46,650 bases of DNA from UBA1858 sp965658595 (GCA_965658595.1 CBFHSW010000103.1:1-46650), one strand, 5' to 3'. Counted from the stretch's first letter, positions 1 to 8,865 are shown. The notes: generated by a model not told the origin, from the letters alone. Made by a program: numbers and translations.

Positions 1-1023
1 CGTGAACTGCTCGGTAAATCCTAGAGTCAATCCGTAAGCCTGAGCAATAAATAACGCTGCTACACACTCATATAGAGCGGTTCCATCCATGTTAATAGTT
101 GCACCCAAAGGTAATACGAAACTAGACGTTCGATTAGACACCCCTGCACGCTCTTGTATGCAATCTAAAGTCACAGGCAACGTAGCAGATGATGAACTGG
201 TTGAGAATGCTGTAAGCATGGCTGGTGACATGGCTTTGATATGTTTAGTCGGCTGCACGCGAGCCAACGTTTTAAGCAATATCGGCATGACAACGAAACT
301 ATGTATTAATAGTGCTCCTAACACCACGAAGAAGAATTTAGCCAGAGGAATAAACACCTCTAAACCTGATATTGCAACCACTTTTGCCACTAGTGCAAAT
401 ACGCCAATAGGGGCGAAGCGCATGATGAGATTAGTAATATCAAGCATCACTTGAAAAGTGGCTTCAAAAAATCCTTTCAGAGATTTTTGACCTTCACTAT
501 GTGCGCGCGCGAGAAAATAACCAAATAATAAACTAAAGAAAATTAGTCCTAACATCTGTCCATGCGCAGCTGCATGAATAATATTAGTGGGTATCATTCT
601 TAAAAAAATATCTGACAAACTGGCAGCACTTGCGGTGCCGACTTGAGCGGTCACTGCTGCAGTATCTGCATGCAACCCTAATACATCTTTAGCGGGCGTT
701 TGATCGATCAAGCCAGGCTGAAATAAAGACACCATCATAAGACCAATCAATATGGCGATAGTACTGGTACCTACATAGTAGAAAAAAGTCTTACTACCCA
801 TCCGAGCAAAAGACCCATCATTTTGTATGCTACTGATACCAACGATAATGGAAGATACTATCAAGGGCACTATAATCATCTTCAAAGCATTCAGAAATAG
901 GCTACCGAAGAATTGGTATACAGAGAGCAAGTCAATGCCGAGAGTAGCAGACAGCTGTGTAGTAAAGGAGCCTATGATAACTGCAAAAGCCAACGCGATT
1001 AAAATTTGCCAATGTAGCTTCAT
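1..1023 (-). CDS. Sodium:dicarboxylate/glutamate symporter (DAACS family), 3' part cut by window edge
   Basis: Reading the minus strand from an ATG at 1023 gives 341 uninterrupted codons that run off the left edge of the window, so the C-terminal quarter or so is missing (family members are usually about 420-440 residues). The protein is very hydrophobic with repeated membrane segments. It carries the two signature motifs of the GltP/GltT/DctA family: the serine-rich hairpin SSSSATLP at about residues 276-283 and the unwound-helix motif NMDGT at 311-315, which binds substrate and sodium in GltPh. It should be an inner-membrane, cation-coupled importer of a dicarboxylate or acidic amino acid; which one cannot be read from this sequence. 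A GAGGG ribosome binding site lies about 8 nt before the ATG. The gene follows ppiD on the same strand after 102 nt, in which I see no clear terminator. Confidence 0.9.
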   Translation of the reverse strand, partial: MKLHWQILIALAFAVIIGSFTTQLSATLGIDLLSVYQFFGSLFLNALKMIIVPLIVSSIIVGISSIQNDGSFARMGSKTFFYYVGTSTIAILIGLMMVSLFQPGLIDQTPAKDVLGLHADTAAVTAQVGTASAASLSDIFLRMIPTNIIHAAAHGQMLGLIFFSLLFGYFLARAHSEGQKSLKGFFEATFQVMLDITNLIMRFAPIGVFALVAKVVAISGLEVFIPLAKFFFVVLGALLIHSFVVMPILLKTLARVQPTKHIKAMSPAMLTAFSTSSSSATLPVTLDCIQERAGVSNRTSSFVLPLGATINMDGTALYECVAALFIAQAYGLTLGFTEQFT

Positions 1024-1125
1024 ACGTAACGCCCTCATTTAAAGTGATGAGTCTAGAATTTTCGCAGCGTCATATATGTGGCTGGGATGCTGTTGTAACC
1101 CACTAGGCACAGGCAATATCTAAAC

Positions 1126-3021
1126 TCATAAGTTATCAGTAAACATATTCACTTGCTTAGTTTCACGCAATGCCTTGAGCATAGAATTCATCTCACGACG
1201 ACCATATTGGCCCTGCAAAGTAATCCATTGTGAAGCCGTCAGCGTTACCTCTGCATTCGGCATTTCTACACTATTAAGTTTGATAACAACATATTCACGC
1301 CCAACCATAGTCCCAGCGTAGGAAGCTTGATTTGATGCTGCACCCTTGAGGGTGAATACATATTTGAGAATGTCTTGATCTGGAATCTGACTGTTTCGCT
1401 GTGCGGATGTCACTGGAATAATATCAGCACCATTGGCCGCTTGTATCATAGACAGTTCAGCAGCTTTCAACTTAGCAACTAGGGCTTTACCCATATTTTC
1501 TGCTTCTTGGGTGGCCAAGCGACTGGCTAATATAGCTTTAATTTGCGAGCTCACGGCTGCTAGGCTTTGAACTTGTTGCGGCTCATGCTCAGCAACACGT
1601 ATTACCGCAACATAGCCTTCATCAATTTCAATCAGATCACTATTATACCCATTCTTCAGAACCTCTTCAGAGAATGCTAGTGCTCGCACCTTAGGATATT
1701 GTGCAATGCCTTCGCTACTATTGTTTTGCACCCAGTCAGTGGATTGTATTTTCAGCTCTAATGCTTCTGCGGCTTTGTCTAAGTTATCTGGAAACTCATA
1801 ACTGAGTTCCTGCAATAGTTCTGCTCTGCGAACAAACTCAGTTTGTGCTAATTGGGAACGCATTTCAGAATTTATTTGTGTCTTCACTTCGGCAAAACTT
1901 TTTTGCTGTGGCTTAACAATTTCACCTAGCTTGATAATCTGCACACCTAACTTAGTCCGAATTGGATCGCTGGTATCGCCACTACTCATATTGAATAGTT
2001 TAGTAATGAACTCAGGGTTATCTATATCTGTACGACTGAGTAAGCCTAATGCCCCATTATTTTTATCAGCAAAGTTATCTTCAGATAAGGTGCTGGCAAC
2101 CAGACCAAAGTCTTCTCCATCATTTAAACGCTGAACAGCTCGCTGAGCTTTATCAAATGCTTGTTCAATTTGTAACTCAGTTGCTTGTTCATCCAACTTA
2201 AAAAGTAAATGGCTAGCATGACGAAGTTCTTGGGAGCGGTAACGTTGTGGTTCGTTGTCATATTCGTCTTGAAGTTCTTGCTCACTAATTTCAAACCCAT
2301 CAGCTAGGGTTTGTTGCTGTATAGCAAGATATTCCAGCTTAACTCTAGCGGGACTGCTAAATTGTGATTGGTTTGTTTGATAATAATCTTCGATGGCTTG
2401 ATCTGACACCGTGACTTGGTCATCAGCAATGCTTACTCGAAAGTAATCATAGGTTCTTTTTTGTTCTTGCAAAGCTGCAAAATTGAGTTTTTCTTCGCCG
2501 GGCAAGAAGGCAGAATAGACAACACTGCCGCGATATTGATTGATAGCTTCTTCACGACGTAGTGAATTCTCAAATTCTACTGCATTTCTTCTTTGAGTCG
2601 CCAGAGCGCGTTGGTAAGTCTCATTATCAAACTGACCGTCGATCTGGAACTGTGGGATAGTTTGTAAGCGTTGATAAATCCTATTATCACTAACTCGGTA
2701 GCCTTGCTCGTCAATCTCCTGAGATAATAATTTATCTTGGATGATTTGATTAAGTACTAAAATTTTAAGATCTGCATCTTCTTCACCAAAGAAATCGTCA
2801 GCTTGCTCTCCAAGTAAGTCTCTCAAATAGCGACGCTGTTGTTTTAATCGCGCATCATATTCTTGCACGCTAACTTCATAGCCTTCAATGTCAGCAACAA
2901 TAACTTGATTACCACCCGTGAAATATTCTTGAATTCCCCAAAAGGCAAACGGGATGATAATTAAAGTAACGATTATGTAAGCAAAGATTCCTGTTGCTCT
3001 TTCGCGTATTTGCATCAACAT
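1126..3021 (-). CDS. ppiD: Periplasmic folding chaperone PpiD (SurA/parvulin type)
   Basis: This 631-residue protein has the PpiD layout. A short cytoplasmic start (MLMQIRERATG) is followed by one membrane anchor at about residues 11-31, then a SurA-like N-terminal chaperone region, then one parvulin (PPIC) domain at about 262-370 beginning near RHASHLLF, then a helical C-terminal region. E. coli PpiD is 623 residues. It is anchored in the inner membrane facing the periplasm and helps newly secreted proteins fold near the Sec translocon; the parvulin domain of the E. coli protein has little or no isomerase activity. It lies downstream of hupB and the two tRNA genes, the usual lon-hupB-ppiD order, but a terminator at 3066-3095 separates it from them, so it probably has its own promoter between 3022 and 3065. 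The start MLMQ aligns with the usual family start. Confidence 0.95.
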   Translation of the reverse strand: MLMQIRERATGIFAYIIVTLIIIPFAFWGIQEYFTGGNQVIVADIEGYEVSVQEYDARLKQQRRYLRDLLGEQADDFFGEEDADLKILVLNQIIQDKLLSQEIDEQGYRVSDNRIYQRLQTIPQFQIDGQFDNETYQRALATQRRNAVEFENSLRREEAINQYRGSVVYSAFLPGEEKLNFAALQEQKRTYDYFRVSIADDQVTVSDQAIEDYYQTNQSQFSSPARVKLEYLAIQQQTLADGFEISEQELQDEYDNEPQRYRSQELRHASHLLFKLDEQATELQIEQAFDKAQRAVQRLNDGEDFGLVASTLSEDNFADKNNGALGLLSRTDIDNPEFITKLFNMSSGDTSDPIRTKLGVQIIKLGEIVKPQQKSFAEVKTQINSEMRSQLAQTEFVRRAELLQELSYEFPDNLDKAAEALELKIQSTDWVQNNSSEGIAQYPKVRALAFSEEVLKNGYNSDLIEIDEGYVAVIRVAEHEPQQVQSLAAVSSQIKAILASRLATQEAENMGKALVAKLKAAELSMIQAANGADIIPVTSAQRNSQIPDQDILKYVFTLKGAASNQASYAGTMVGREYVVIKLNSVEMPNAEVTLTASQWITLQGQYGRREMNSMLKALRETKQVNMFTDNL

Positions 3022-3065
3022 ATGTATTTTCTCAGAAATTATTTAGCTATAAAGATGTTGAGTAT

Positions 3066-3095
3066 ACAAGAAAGGGGAAGATGATATCTTCCCCT
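3066..3095 (-). terminator. Rho-independent terminator after tRNA-Asp
   Basis: A 10-bp perfect stem (AGGGGAAGAT paired with ATCTTCCCCT) closes a 3-nt loop at 3073-3095. On the minus strand it is followed by TTTCTTG at 3072-3066. It lies 14 nt after the tRNA-Asp 3' end, so it should end the hupB/tRNA-Val/tRNA-Asp transcript before ppiD. Confidence 0.75.
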
Positions 3096-3108
3096 GTGTC
3101 TAAATAAA

Positions 3109-3185
3109 TGGCGGAGTGGACGGGACTCGAACCCGCGACCCCCGGCGTGACAGGCCGGTATTCTAACCAGCTGAACTACCACTCC
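3109..3185 (-). tRNA. tRNA-Asp (anticodon GTC)
   Basis: This is a 77-nt cloverleaf on the minus strand. It has a GGAGTGG/CCACTCC acceptor stem, the anticodon loop CTGTCAC with GTC, the GGTTCGAGTCC T-loop region and an encoded CCA at 3109-3111. It lies 29 nt downstream of tRNA-Val and 14 nt before a terminator, so the two tRNAs are probably cut from one transcript. Confidence 0.97.
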
Positions 3186-3214
3186 GTGCTGGATCTCTTA
3201 CTACTATTATATTT

Positions 3215-3290
3215 TGGTGGGTGCTGAGGGGATCGAACCCCCGACCCTCGCCTTGTAAGGGCGATGCTCTACCAGCTGAGCTAAGCACCC
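3215..3290 (-). tRNA. tRNA-Val (anticodon TAC)
   Basis: This is a 76-nt cloverleaf on the minus strand. It has a GGGTGCT/AGCACCC acceptor stem, the anticodon loop CTTACAA with TAC, a GGTTCGATCC T-loop and an encoded CCA at 3215-3217. Its 5' end is only 16 nt after the hupB stop codon, which leaves no room for a separate promoter outside the hupB gene. It is therefore probably transcribed from hupB or from within it. Confidence 0.97.
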
Positions 3291-3306
3291 ATGCATTGAA
3301 GGCGCG

Positions 3307-3579
3307 CTAGTTTACGGCATCTTTTAAGGCTTTACCAGCTTTAAAACTCGGTGCGTTTGAAGCTTTAATTGTCATAGCTTCACCAGTGCGTGGATTGCGA
3401 CCAGTACGTGCCTCTCTATGTCTCACTAAGAAGGTACCAAAGCCAGCGATAGCAACTTGGTCCCCATCTTTAAGTGTATTTGTTATTGATGAAATAACTG
3501 CATCAACAACTTTACCAGCAGACGCTTTTGACAGGTCTGCAGAACTTGCAACTGCTTCTATTAATTCTGATTTATTCAT
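3307..3579 (-). CDS. hupB: DNA-binding protein HU-beta
   Basis: This 90-residue protein matches HU along its whole length. It starts MNKSELIEAVA, has the dimer core, and has the DNA-minor-groove arm region with GFGTFLVRHREARTGRNPRTGE at about residues 46-68. Proline in the RNPRTG stretch is the residue HU inserts between base pairs. HU bends and compacts DNA as a homo- or heterodimer in the nucleoid. Placement straight after lon is the typical position of the beta-subunit gene (hupB). The ATG follows an AGGGAT ribosome binding site. tRNA-Val begins 16 nt after the stop codon, which suggests a mixed mRNA-tRNA transcript. Confidence 0.96.
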   Translation of the reverse strand: MNKSELIEAVASSADLSKASAGKVVDAVISSITNTLKDGDQVAIAGFGTFLVRHREARTGRNPRTGEAMTIKASNAPSFKAGKALKDAVN

Positions 3580-3664
3580 TTGTTGTTATCCCTGATAGCT
3601 ATTGTAGTTGATTTAAGGTTATCAGCATTAAGGACATGAAACACGATTCAATGATGCAATTTTA

Positions 3665-3693
3665 TTTGTATTATTTTGATAACACCATTGCAA
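3665..3693 (-). promoter_or_regulatory. Candidate sigma-70 promoter of hupB
   Basis: On the minus strand TTGCAA (3688-3693) and TACAAA (3665-3670) are separated by exactly 17 nt. Each box matches the sigma-70 consensus at four of six positions. Transcription would begin near 3658, giving a leader of roughly 80 nt before the hupB ATG at 3579. The stretch 3580-3783 contains no other gene. Confidence 0.35.
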
Positions 3694-3783
3694 TAATCGA
3701 GTACAGTCGAACATAGACAAATCGATAATGCGAGTGAATATTTATATCAGCTTGCAACAAATAAAGCCATCAAAAAACGTTAA

Positions 3784-6234
3784 TTAATGGTGATGGACTG
3801 ACTCTTTTTTGCCTTTTTGGGAAAGAATCTTCTTTTTCAAGGCACTAATATCTTCACCATCCTCATTCGCTGTTGGCATTTCTTTGAGTGCTATCTCTAG
3901 CACTTCGTCTATCCAACGAACACAACGAATCTCCATTTGACCGCGAACATTTTCTGGAATCTCAGCCAGATCCTTTTCATTTTCTTGAGGAATAATGACC
4001 GTTTTGATGCCGCCTCTGTGGGCCGCTAGCAGCTTTTCTTTAAGACCACCGATAGGAAGCACTTCACCACGTAAAGTAATCTCACCTGTCATCGCCACAT
4101 CCGCTCTGACGGGAATACCAGACAATGAAGAAGCTAAGGCAGTCGTCATACCAATACCAGCACTTGGGCCATCTTTCGGCACCGCACCCTCAGGCACGTG
4201 AATATGAATATCCACTTTTTCATAAAACTCAGGACTCACACCAAGCTTATTCGCACGACTTCTGACCACTGTCTGCGCAACTTGAATAGATTCCTTCATA
4301 ACGTCAGCTAAGTTACCCGTTGGTGTTAAACGGCCTTTACCGTGCACTAATTCAGCTTCTATCGTGAGTAATTCACCACCCACCTCAGTCCACGCTAAGC
4401 CTGTGACTTGACCTACTTGATCACTTTCTTCTGCTAGGCCATAACGGAATTTCCTGACTCCTAGGTATTCTGCAAGATTATCCTCAGTCACAGCAATACT
4501 CTTTTGAGTGTCTCCCAATACTAGAGATTTCACCACTTTACGACACACCTTTGAGACTTCACGCTCTAGATTACGCACGCCTGCTTCGCGCGTGTAGTAA
4601 CGCACGATGTCGCGTACTGCATCATGGTTGATAGAAATTTCTTTATCTTTCAAACCATTTGATTTTATTTGCTTTGGAATTAAGTAATTAACCGCAATAT
4701 TAATTTTCTCATCTTCGGTATAGCCGGGAATACGAATGACTTCCATACGATCCAATAATGGCCCAGGGATGTTCATACTGTTGGAAGTGGCCACGAACAT
4801 GATGTCAGATAGATCAAAGTCAACTTCCAGATAGTGATCTGCAAAAGTATTGTTTTGCTCAGGATCTAATACTTCCAACATAGCTGAAGCAGGGTCACCA
4901 CGAAAATCCATGGCCATCTTATCTATCTCATCGAGAAGAAATAGTGGGTTGCGCACTCCTACCTTGGATAGGTTTTGAACAATTTTACCTGGCATTGAGC
5001 CTATGTATGTGCGGCGATGACCACGTATTTCAGCTTCATCACGCACACCACCCAATGACATGCGAGTGAATTTACGCCCTGTGGCTCGTGCAATTGATTT
5101 GCCCAGTGAGGTTTTACCTACACCCGGTGGTCCTACTAAACACAAGATAGGTCCTTTAAGCTTTTTGACTCGCTGTTGTACTGCGAGGTATTCCAAAATT
5201 CTTTCCTTAACTTTATCCAGACCATAATGATCTTGGTTGAGGACTTTTTCTGCATGGTCAAGCTTACGGTTAATCTTGCTACGCTTCTTCCAAGGAGCAC
5301 CCACTAACCAGTCTATGTAGTTTCGCACAACAGTCGCTTCGGCTGACATAGGCGACATCATCTTCAATTTATTGAGTTCAGAATTAGCCTTTTCATTTGC
5401 CTCTTCGGTCATGCCAGCTTGCTCAATCTTCTGAGTAAGTTCTTCAATTTCATTAGGTGCGTCTTCCATCTCACCTAGTTCTTTTTGAATCGCTTTCATC
5501 TGTTCATTTAGATAGTACTCGCGCTGACTTTTTTCCATTTGTTGTTTAACACGACCACGAATCCTTTTCTCCATTTGTAACACATCTAATTCAGCTTCGA
5601 TTAGATTGATCAAATGCTCAAGCCTTTGTTGTACTGAGATAATCTCCAGCACGGCTTGTTTTTCTTCCAATTTAAGGGCCATATGTGCCGCGATCGTATC
5701 AGACAAGCGATCTGCTTCGTCTATCCCAGAGAGTGAAGTGAGTACTTCGGGTGGGACCTTCTTATTTAATTTAACGTATTGCTCGAACAGACCAATAATT
5801 GAACGAGAAAGAACTTCTGTTTGTTTCTCATCTTCAGCGGGAACATCATCCAGACTAGAAATGGTTGCCGTGAAATGAACGTCAGCATCAGTGAACTCTG
5901 TAACGGCAACTCGCTCTGCACCCTCTACTAAAACCTTAATTGTTCCGTCAGGAAGTTTCAGCAACTGTAGTATGGTCGATAAAGTACCGATACTGTAAAA
6001 ATCATCAACAGACGGATTATCAATCTCTGCACTCTTTTGCGCGACTAATAATATTTGCTTGTTATTAGCCATAGCCGCATCTAATGCTTGGATGGATTTT
6101 TCGCGTCCCACAAATAGTGGAATCACCATATTTGGATAGACCACCACATCACGTAGTGGCAATACAGGAACAGTCATCAAGTTATCTGATTCGTTATTAG
6201 AACCTGCATCTGTCGGATTGCTTTGTTCAGTCAT
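3784..6234 (-). CDS. lon: ATP-dependent protease Lon
   Basis: This 816-residue protein has the three parts of bacterial Lon. They are the N-terminal substrate-binding LON domain (about residues 20-210), the AAA+ module, and the C-terminal serine-lysine protease domain. The Walker A motif GPPGVGKT is at 368-375 and Walker B LLDEID is around 433-438. The catalytic serine is Ser691 in GPSAGIG and the catalytic lysine is Lys734 in GGLKEKLL. Lon is a cytoplasmic homohexamer that degrades misfolded and regulatory proteins. E. coli Lon is 784 residues; the extra length here is at both ends, and the tail closes with three histidines (SVHHH), which the family does not normally have. A strong AAGGAG ribosome binding site precedes the ATG. 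A heat-shock-type promoter at 6288-6316 indicates regulation separate from clpX upstream. Confidence 0.98.
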   Translation of the reverse strand: MTEQSNPTDAGSNNESDNLMTVPVLPLRDVVVYPNMVIPLFVGREKSIQALDAAMANNKQILLVAQKSAEIDNPSVDDFYSIGTLSTILQLLKLPDGTIKVLVEGAERVAVTEFTDADVHFTATISSLDDVPAEDEKQTEVLSRSIIGLFEQYVKLNKKVPPEVLTSLSGIDEADRLSDTIAAHMALKLEEKQAVLEIISVQQRLEHLINLIEAELDVLQMEKRIRGRVKQQMEKSQREYYLNEQMKAIQKELGEMEDAPNEIEELTQKIEQAGMTEEANEKANSELNKLKMMSPMSAEATVVRNYIDWLVGAPWKKRSKINRKLDHAEKVLNQDHYGLDKVKERILEYLAVQQRVKKLKGPILCLVGPPGVGKTSLGKSIARATGRKFTRMSLGGVRDEAEIRGHRRTYIGSMPGKIVQNLSKVGVRNPLFLLDEIDKMAMDFRGDPASAMLEVLDPEQNNTFADHYLEVDFDLSDIMFVATSNSMNIPGPLLDRMEVIRIPGYTEDEKINIAVNYLIPKQIKSNGLKDKEISINHDAVRDIVRYYTREAGVRNLEREVSKVCRKVVKSLVLGDTQKSIAVTEDNLAEYLGVRKFRYGLAEESDQVGQVTGLAWTEVGGELLTIEAELVHGKGRLTPTGNLADVMKESIQVAQTVVRSRANKLGVSPEFYEKVDIHIHVPEGAVPKDGPSAGIGMTTALASSLSGIPVRADVAMTGEITLRGEVLPIGGLKEKLLAAHRGGIKTVIIPQENEKDLAEIPENVRGQMEIRCVRWIDEVLEIALKEMPTANEDGEDISALKKKILSQKGKKESVHHH

Positions 6235-6287
6235 GATGACTCCTTTGAGTCTTAATTCTGTGGGTTTAGGTATATCATTAAGTGATT

Positions 6288-6316
6288 ATATAGGGATGTA
6301 CCCCAGTGATTTCAAG
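6288..6316 (-). promoter_or_regulatory. Heat-shock (sigma-32) promoter of lon
   Basis: On the minus strand the -35 box CTTGAAA (6310-6316) and the -10 box CCCTATAT (6288-6295) are 14 nt apart. The sigma-32 consensus is CTTGAAA, a 13-15 nt spacer and CCCCATNT, so the -35 is perfect and the -10 matches seven of eight. A TATAAT (6285-6290) overlaps the -10 but has no good sigma-70 -35 partner. The promoter lies about 54 nt before the lon ATG. Confidence 0.8.
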
Positions 6317-6391
6317 AGGCAGAGTGTATACAAGTGCTAACTGTGCAGAGAATTGTGATGAAATGCCTGAAATAGCATAGAAAGTGAACAG

Positions 6392-6424
6392 GATTAGGCT
6401 ATGTAGCTTATACATAACCTAATC
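6392..6424 (-). other. 14-bp inverted repeat (RNA hairpin) between clpX and lon
   Basis: The arms GATTAGG-x-TATGTA and TACATA-x-CCTAATC flank a 5-nt loop. In minus-strand RNA the one non-Watson-Crick position is a U-G wobble, so all 14 pairs form. In plus-strand RNA the same position is a C-A mismatch. This bias suggests the structure acts in the clpX-lon direction. No U run follows, so it is not a classical terminator. A 3'-end stabiliser for clpPX mRNA or an attenuator is possible, but this is inference. Confidence 0.6.
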
Positions 6425-6486
6425 ATATGATTTACTCGATGTGATAAATATGGGTGGAAAGGACTAGAAAAAGGATTTCAGCGTCG

Positions 6487-7776
6487 CTATGAAATATCTT
6501 CTTCAGCGGTTTTATCGAATTCATTACCCTCGTATATTAGATATGGCTCTGAATCACCTTTAATAACGGTCTCATCAACGACGACCTTGCTCACACCTTC
6601 TGTCGATGGAAGTTCATACATGGTGTCTAAGAGTACGTTCTCCAAGATAGTTCTGAGTCCACGCGCACCGGTTTTACGCTCCATTGCTTTTAATGCAACA
6701 GCTGAGAGTGCATTGGGACGGAATTCTATTTCTGCATTCTCCATCTCAAACAAACGTTTATATTGTTTGGTAAGTGCATTCTTAGGCTCTGTAAGTATTC
6801 TTATCAACGCGTCTTCACTGAGTTCCTCCAGAGTAGCTACCACCGGCAGTCTGCCGACAAACTCAGGGATTAATCCATAACGGATTAGATCTTCAGGTTC
6901 AATATTTTTGAGCACTTCACCGAAAGCGATATTTTTATTTCTTACCCTCACTTCAGCTGAAAAACCAATACCTGTTTTTTCGGTACGATCTAGAATAACT
7001 TTATCGAGACCGGCAAAAGCGCCTCCACAGATGAACAAAATGTTACTGGTATCTACCTGTAAAAATTCTTGTTGAGGATGCTTGCGACCGCCTTGAGGAG
7101 GTACTGAGGCAACAGTGCCTTCTATCAGTTTCAATAACGCTTGTTGAACGCCTTCACCTGATACATCTCTGGTGATGGATGGATTGTCTGATTTGCGTGA
7201 AATCTTGTCGATCTCATCTATGTAAACAATACCTGTTTGTGCTTTTTCTACGTCATAATCACATTTTTGCAGCAGCTTTTGGATAATGTTCTCAACATCC
7301 TCCCCGACGTAACCTGCCTCAGTAAGCGTTGTTGCATCGGCAATTGTGAATGGCACGTTTAAAAGTCGTGCTAATGTTTCTGCTAGTAATGTTTTACCTG
7401 AACCTGTTGGCCCGACCAATAGAATATTACTCTTGGCCAACTCCACACCTTGATTAGATGATTGGCTAGCCTCTAAACGCTTATAGTGGTTATAAACAGC
7501 CACTGACAAGACTTTTTTTGCACCTTCTTGACCAATGACGTATTCGTCAAGGATGTCATTAATCTCTCTTGGCTTTGGCAGTTTACTAGTGCCAGCAGGT
7601 GATTGATCCTGCATTTCTTCGCGAATGATGTCATTACACAACTCAACACATTCGTCACATATGAATACTGATGGTCCTGCAATTAACTTGCGCACTTCAT
7701 GTTGGCTTTTTCCACAGAAAGAGCAATACAGTAATTTGTTGGACTCTGAGTCTTTTTTAGAATCGTCATCACTCAT
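6487..7776 (-). CDS. clpX: ATP-dependent Clp protease ATP-binding subunit ClpX
   Basis: This 429-residue protein matches ClpX end to end (E. coli 424). The N-terminal zinc-binding domain has Cys18, Cys21, Cys40 and Cys43 (CSFC and CDEC), which bind zinc and recruit substrates and adaptors. The AAA+ domain follows with Walker A GPTGSGKT near residue 123 and Walker B IVYIDEIDK near 185. The tail has the sensor-2 motif GARGLR. ClpX hexamers unfold tagged proteins and thread them into ClpP. The gene follows clpP after 194 nt, the usual order, and precedes lon, which has its own promoter. An AGGAAC ribosome binding site lies before the ATG. Confidence 0.98.
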   Translation of the reverse strand: MSDDDSKKDSESNKLLYCSFCGKSQHEVRKLIAGPSVFICDECVELCNDIIREEMQDQSPAGTSKLPKPREINDILDEYVIGQEGAKKVLSVAVYNHYKRLEASQSSNQGVELAKSNILLVGPTGSGKTLLAETLARLLNVPFTIADATTLTEAGYVGEDVENIIQKLLQKCDYDVEKAQTGIVYIDEIDKISRKSDNPSITRDVSGEGVQQALLKLIEGTVASVPPQGGRKHPQQEFLQVDTSNILFICGGAFAGLDKVILDRTEKTGIGFSAEVRVRNKNIAFGEVLKNIEPEDLIRYGLIPEFVGRLPVVATLEELSEDALIRILTEPKNALTKQYKRLFEMENAEIEFRPNALSAVALKAMERKTGARGLRTILENVLLDTMYELPSTEGVSKVVVDETVIKGDSEPYLIYEGNEFDKTAEEDIS

Positions 7777-7888
7777 TTGTAGTTCCTATAATGTTTCGCT
7801 TCAGCGAATCTTGTTAAAAGCATTTTATAGCTGACCTATGACGTGATCATGCAACGTGATTAATCAATATGGAGCATTCTAGGGCGAA

Positions 7889-7910
7889 ATGCACTGTGGT
7901 GGAAGTGCAT
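7889..7910. other. 7-bp inverted repeat in the clpP-clpX gap
   Basis: ATGCACT and AGTGCAT flank an 8-nt loop. There is no U run on either strand, so this is not a standard terminator. It lies 60 nt after the clpP stop and may mark a pause, processing or regulator site; nothing in the sequence decides between these. Confidence 0.3.
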
Positions 7911-7970
7911 GACACATGGACAAATCCACTCATTTGATAAATATATATTAAAAACAGTTACTTACAATGA

Positions 7971-8606
7971 CTATGCGTCTTTAGTGTTTTCTGCATCTCT
8001 GGAAGTAAGCACCTTATCAATCAATCCATAAGCCTGCGCTTCTTTACTATCCATGAAATTATCACGCTCAGTATCCTTACCTATAGTCTCCATGCTTTGC
8101 CCAGTATGATGAGAAAGAACGCGATTAAGCTTTTCACGAATATTAAGTATTTCGCGAGCATGTATATCAAAATCTGATGCTTGGCCTTGGAAACCGCCTA
8201 ATGGCTGGTGAATCATCATGCGTGAATGAGGCAGCGCGTAGCGTTTGCCTTCAGCTCCGCCCGCGAGTAATACTGCCCCCATACTGGCCGCTTGGCCGAC
8301 GCATAGGGTACTGATATCGGGCTTAGCGAATTGCATGGTGTCATAAATTGCCATTCCTGCTGTGACCGAACCACCCGGGGAGTTGATGTAGATAGAGATA
8401 TCTTTATCAGGATTTTCTGATTCTAAGAATAAAATCTGCGCCACAATAAGGTTAGCCATATGGTCTTCCACAGGACCTACAATAAAGATTACTCTCTCCT
8501 TGAGCAAACGTGAATAAATGTCGTAGGCGCGTTCGCCACGTGCTGACTGCTCAACCACCATGGGGACTAAATTCATCATAGGTGTATTTTGCTCAAAATC
8601 TTTCAT
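7971..8606 (-). CDS. clpP: ATP-dependent Clp protease proteolytic subunit ClpP
   Basis: This 211-residue protein is a standard ClpP (E. coli 207). The catalytic triad is Ser108 (GQAASMGA), His133 (MMIHQP) and Asp182 (TERDNF). The oxyanion-strand motif INSPGGSV is at about 74-81. The first roughly 14 residues form a propeptide that ClpP removes itself before Met/Val-Pro. Fourteen subunits form the barrel that degrades proteins fed by ClpX. It lies between tig and clpX in the conserved tig-clpP-clpX-lon order. The 259 nt upstream (8607-8865) hold no gene; I could not find a convincing sigma-32 promoter there, unlike for lon. Confidence 0.98.
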   Translation of the reverse strand: MKDFEQNTPMMNLVPMVVEQSARGERAYDIYSRLLKERVIFIVGPVEDHMANLIVAQILFLESENPDKDISIYINSPGGSVTAGMAIYDTMQFAKPDISTLCVGQAASMGAVLLAGGAEGKRYALPHSRMMIHQPLGGFQGQASDFDIHAREILNIREKLNRVLSHHTGQSMETIGKDTERDNFMDSKEAQAYGLIDKVLTSRDAENTKDA

Positions 8607-8865
8607 AGTGGTTACCTCATTGGTTGTAAGTATGGATAGTACCGTCTTCAGTCACTGTCGTCACCGATCTATACTTTACAGATATTGTTAGAACTGTCTC
8701 ATTGAATTGGTTCGATAGAAACGCACTCATTGCTATGGATGCTTTTAAACCATCAAACTTACCGCTCAATATGACTTAACAGAACCTTAATTAACTATAT
8801 CGATAGTGTCCATAAGGATATGTTCTATGTTCCTCTATCTATGCTTTTTGGTGTCTACCGTTTAG

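Noticed and set aside
3780..3812. Terminator after lon
   Set aside because: CCATCA and TGATGG can pair around a T run, but the T run lies in the loop rather than after the stem and the stem is inside the coding end, so it is not a proper terminator.
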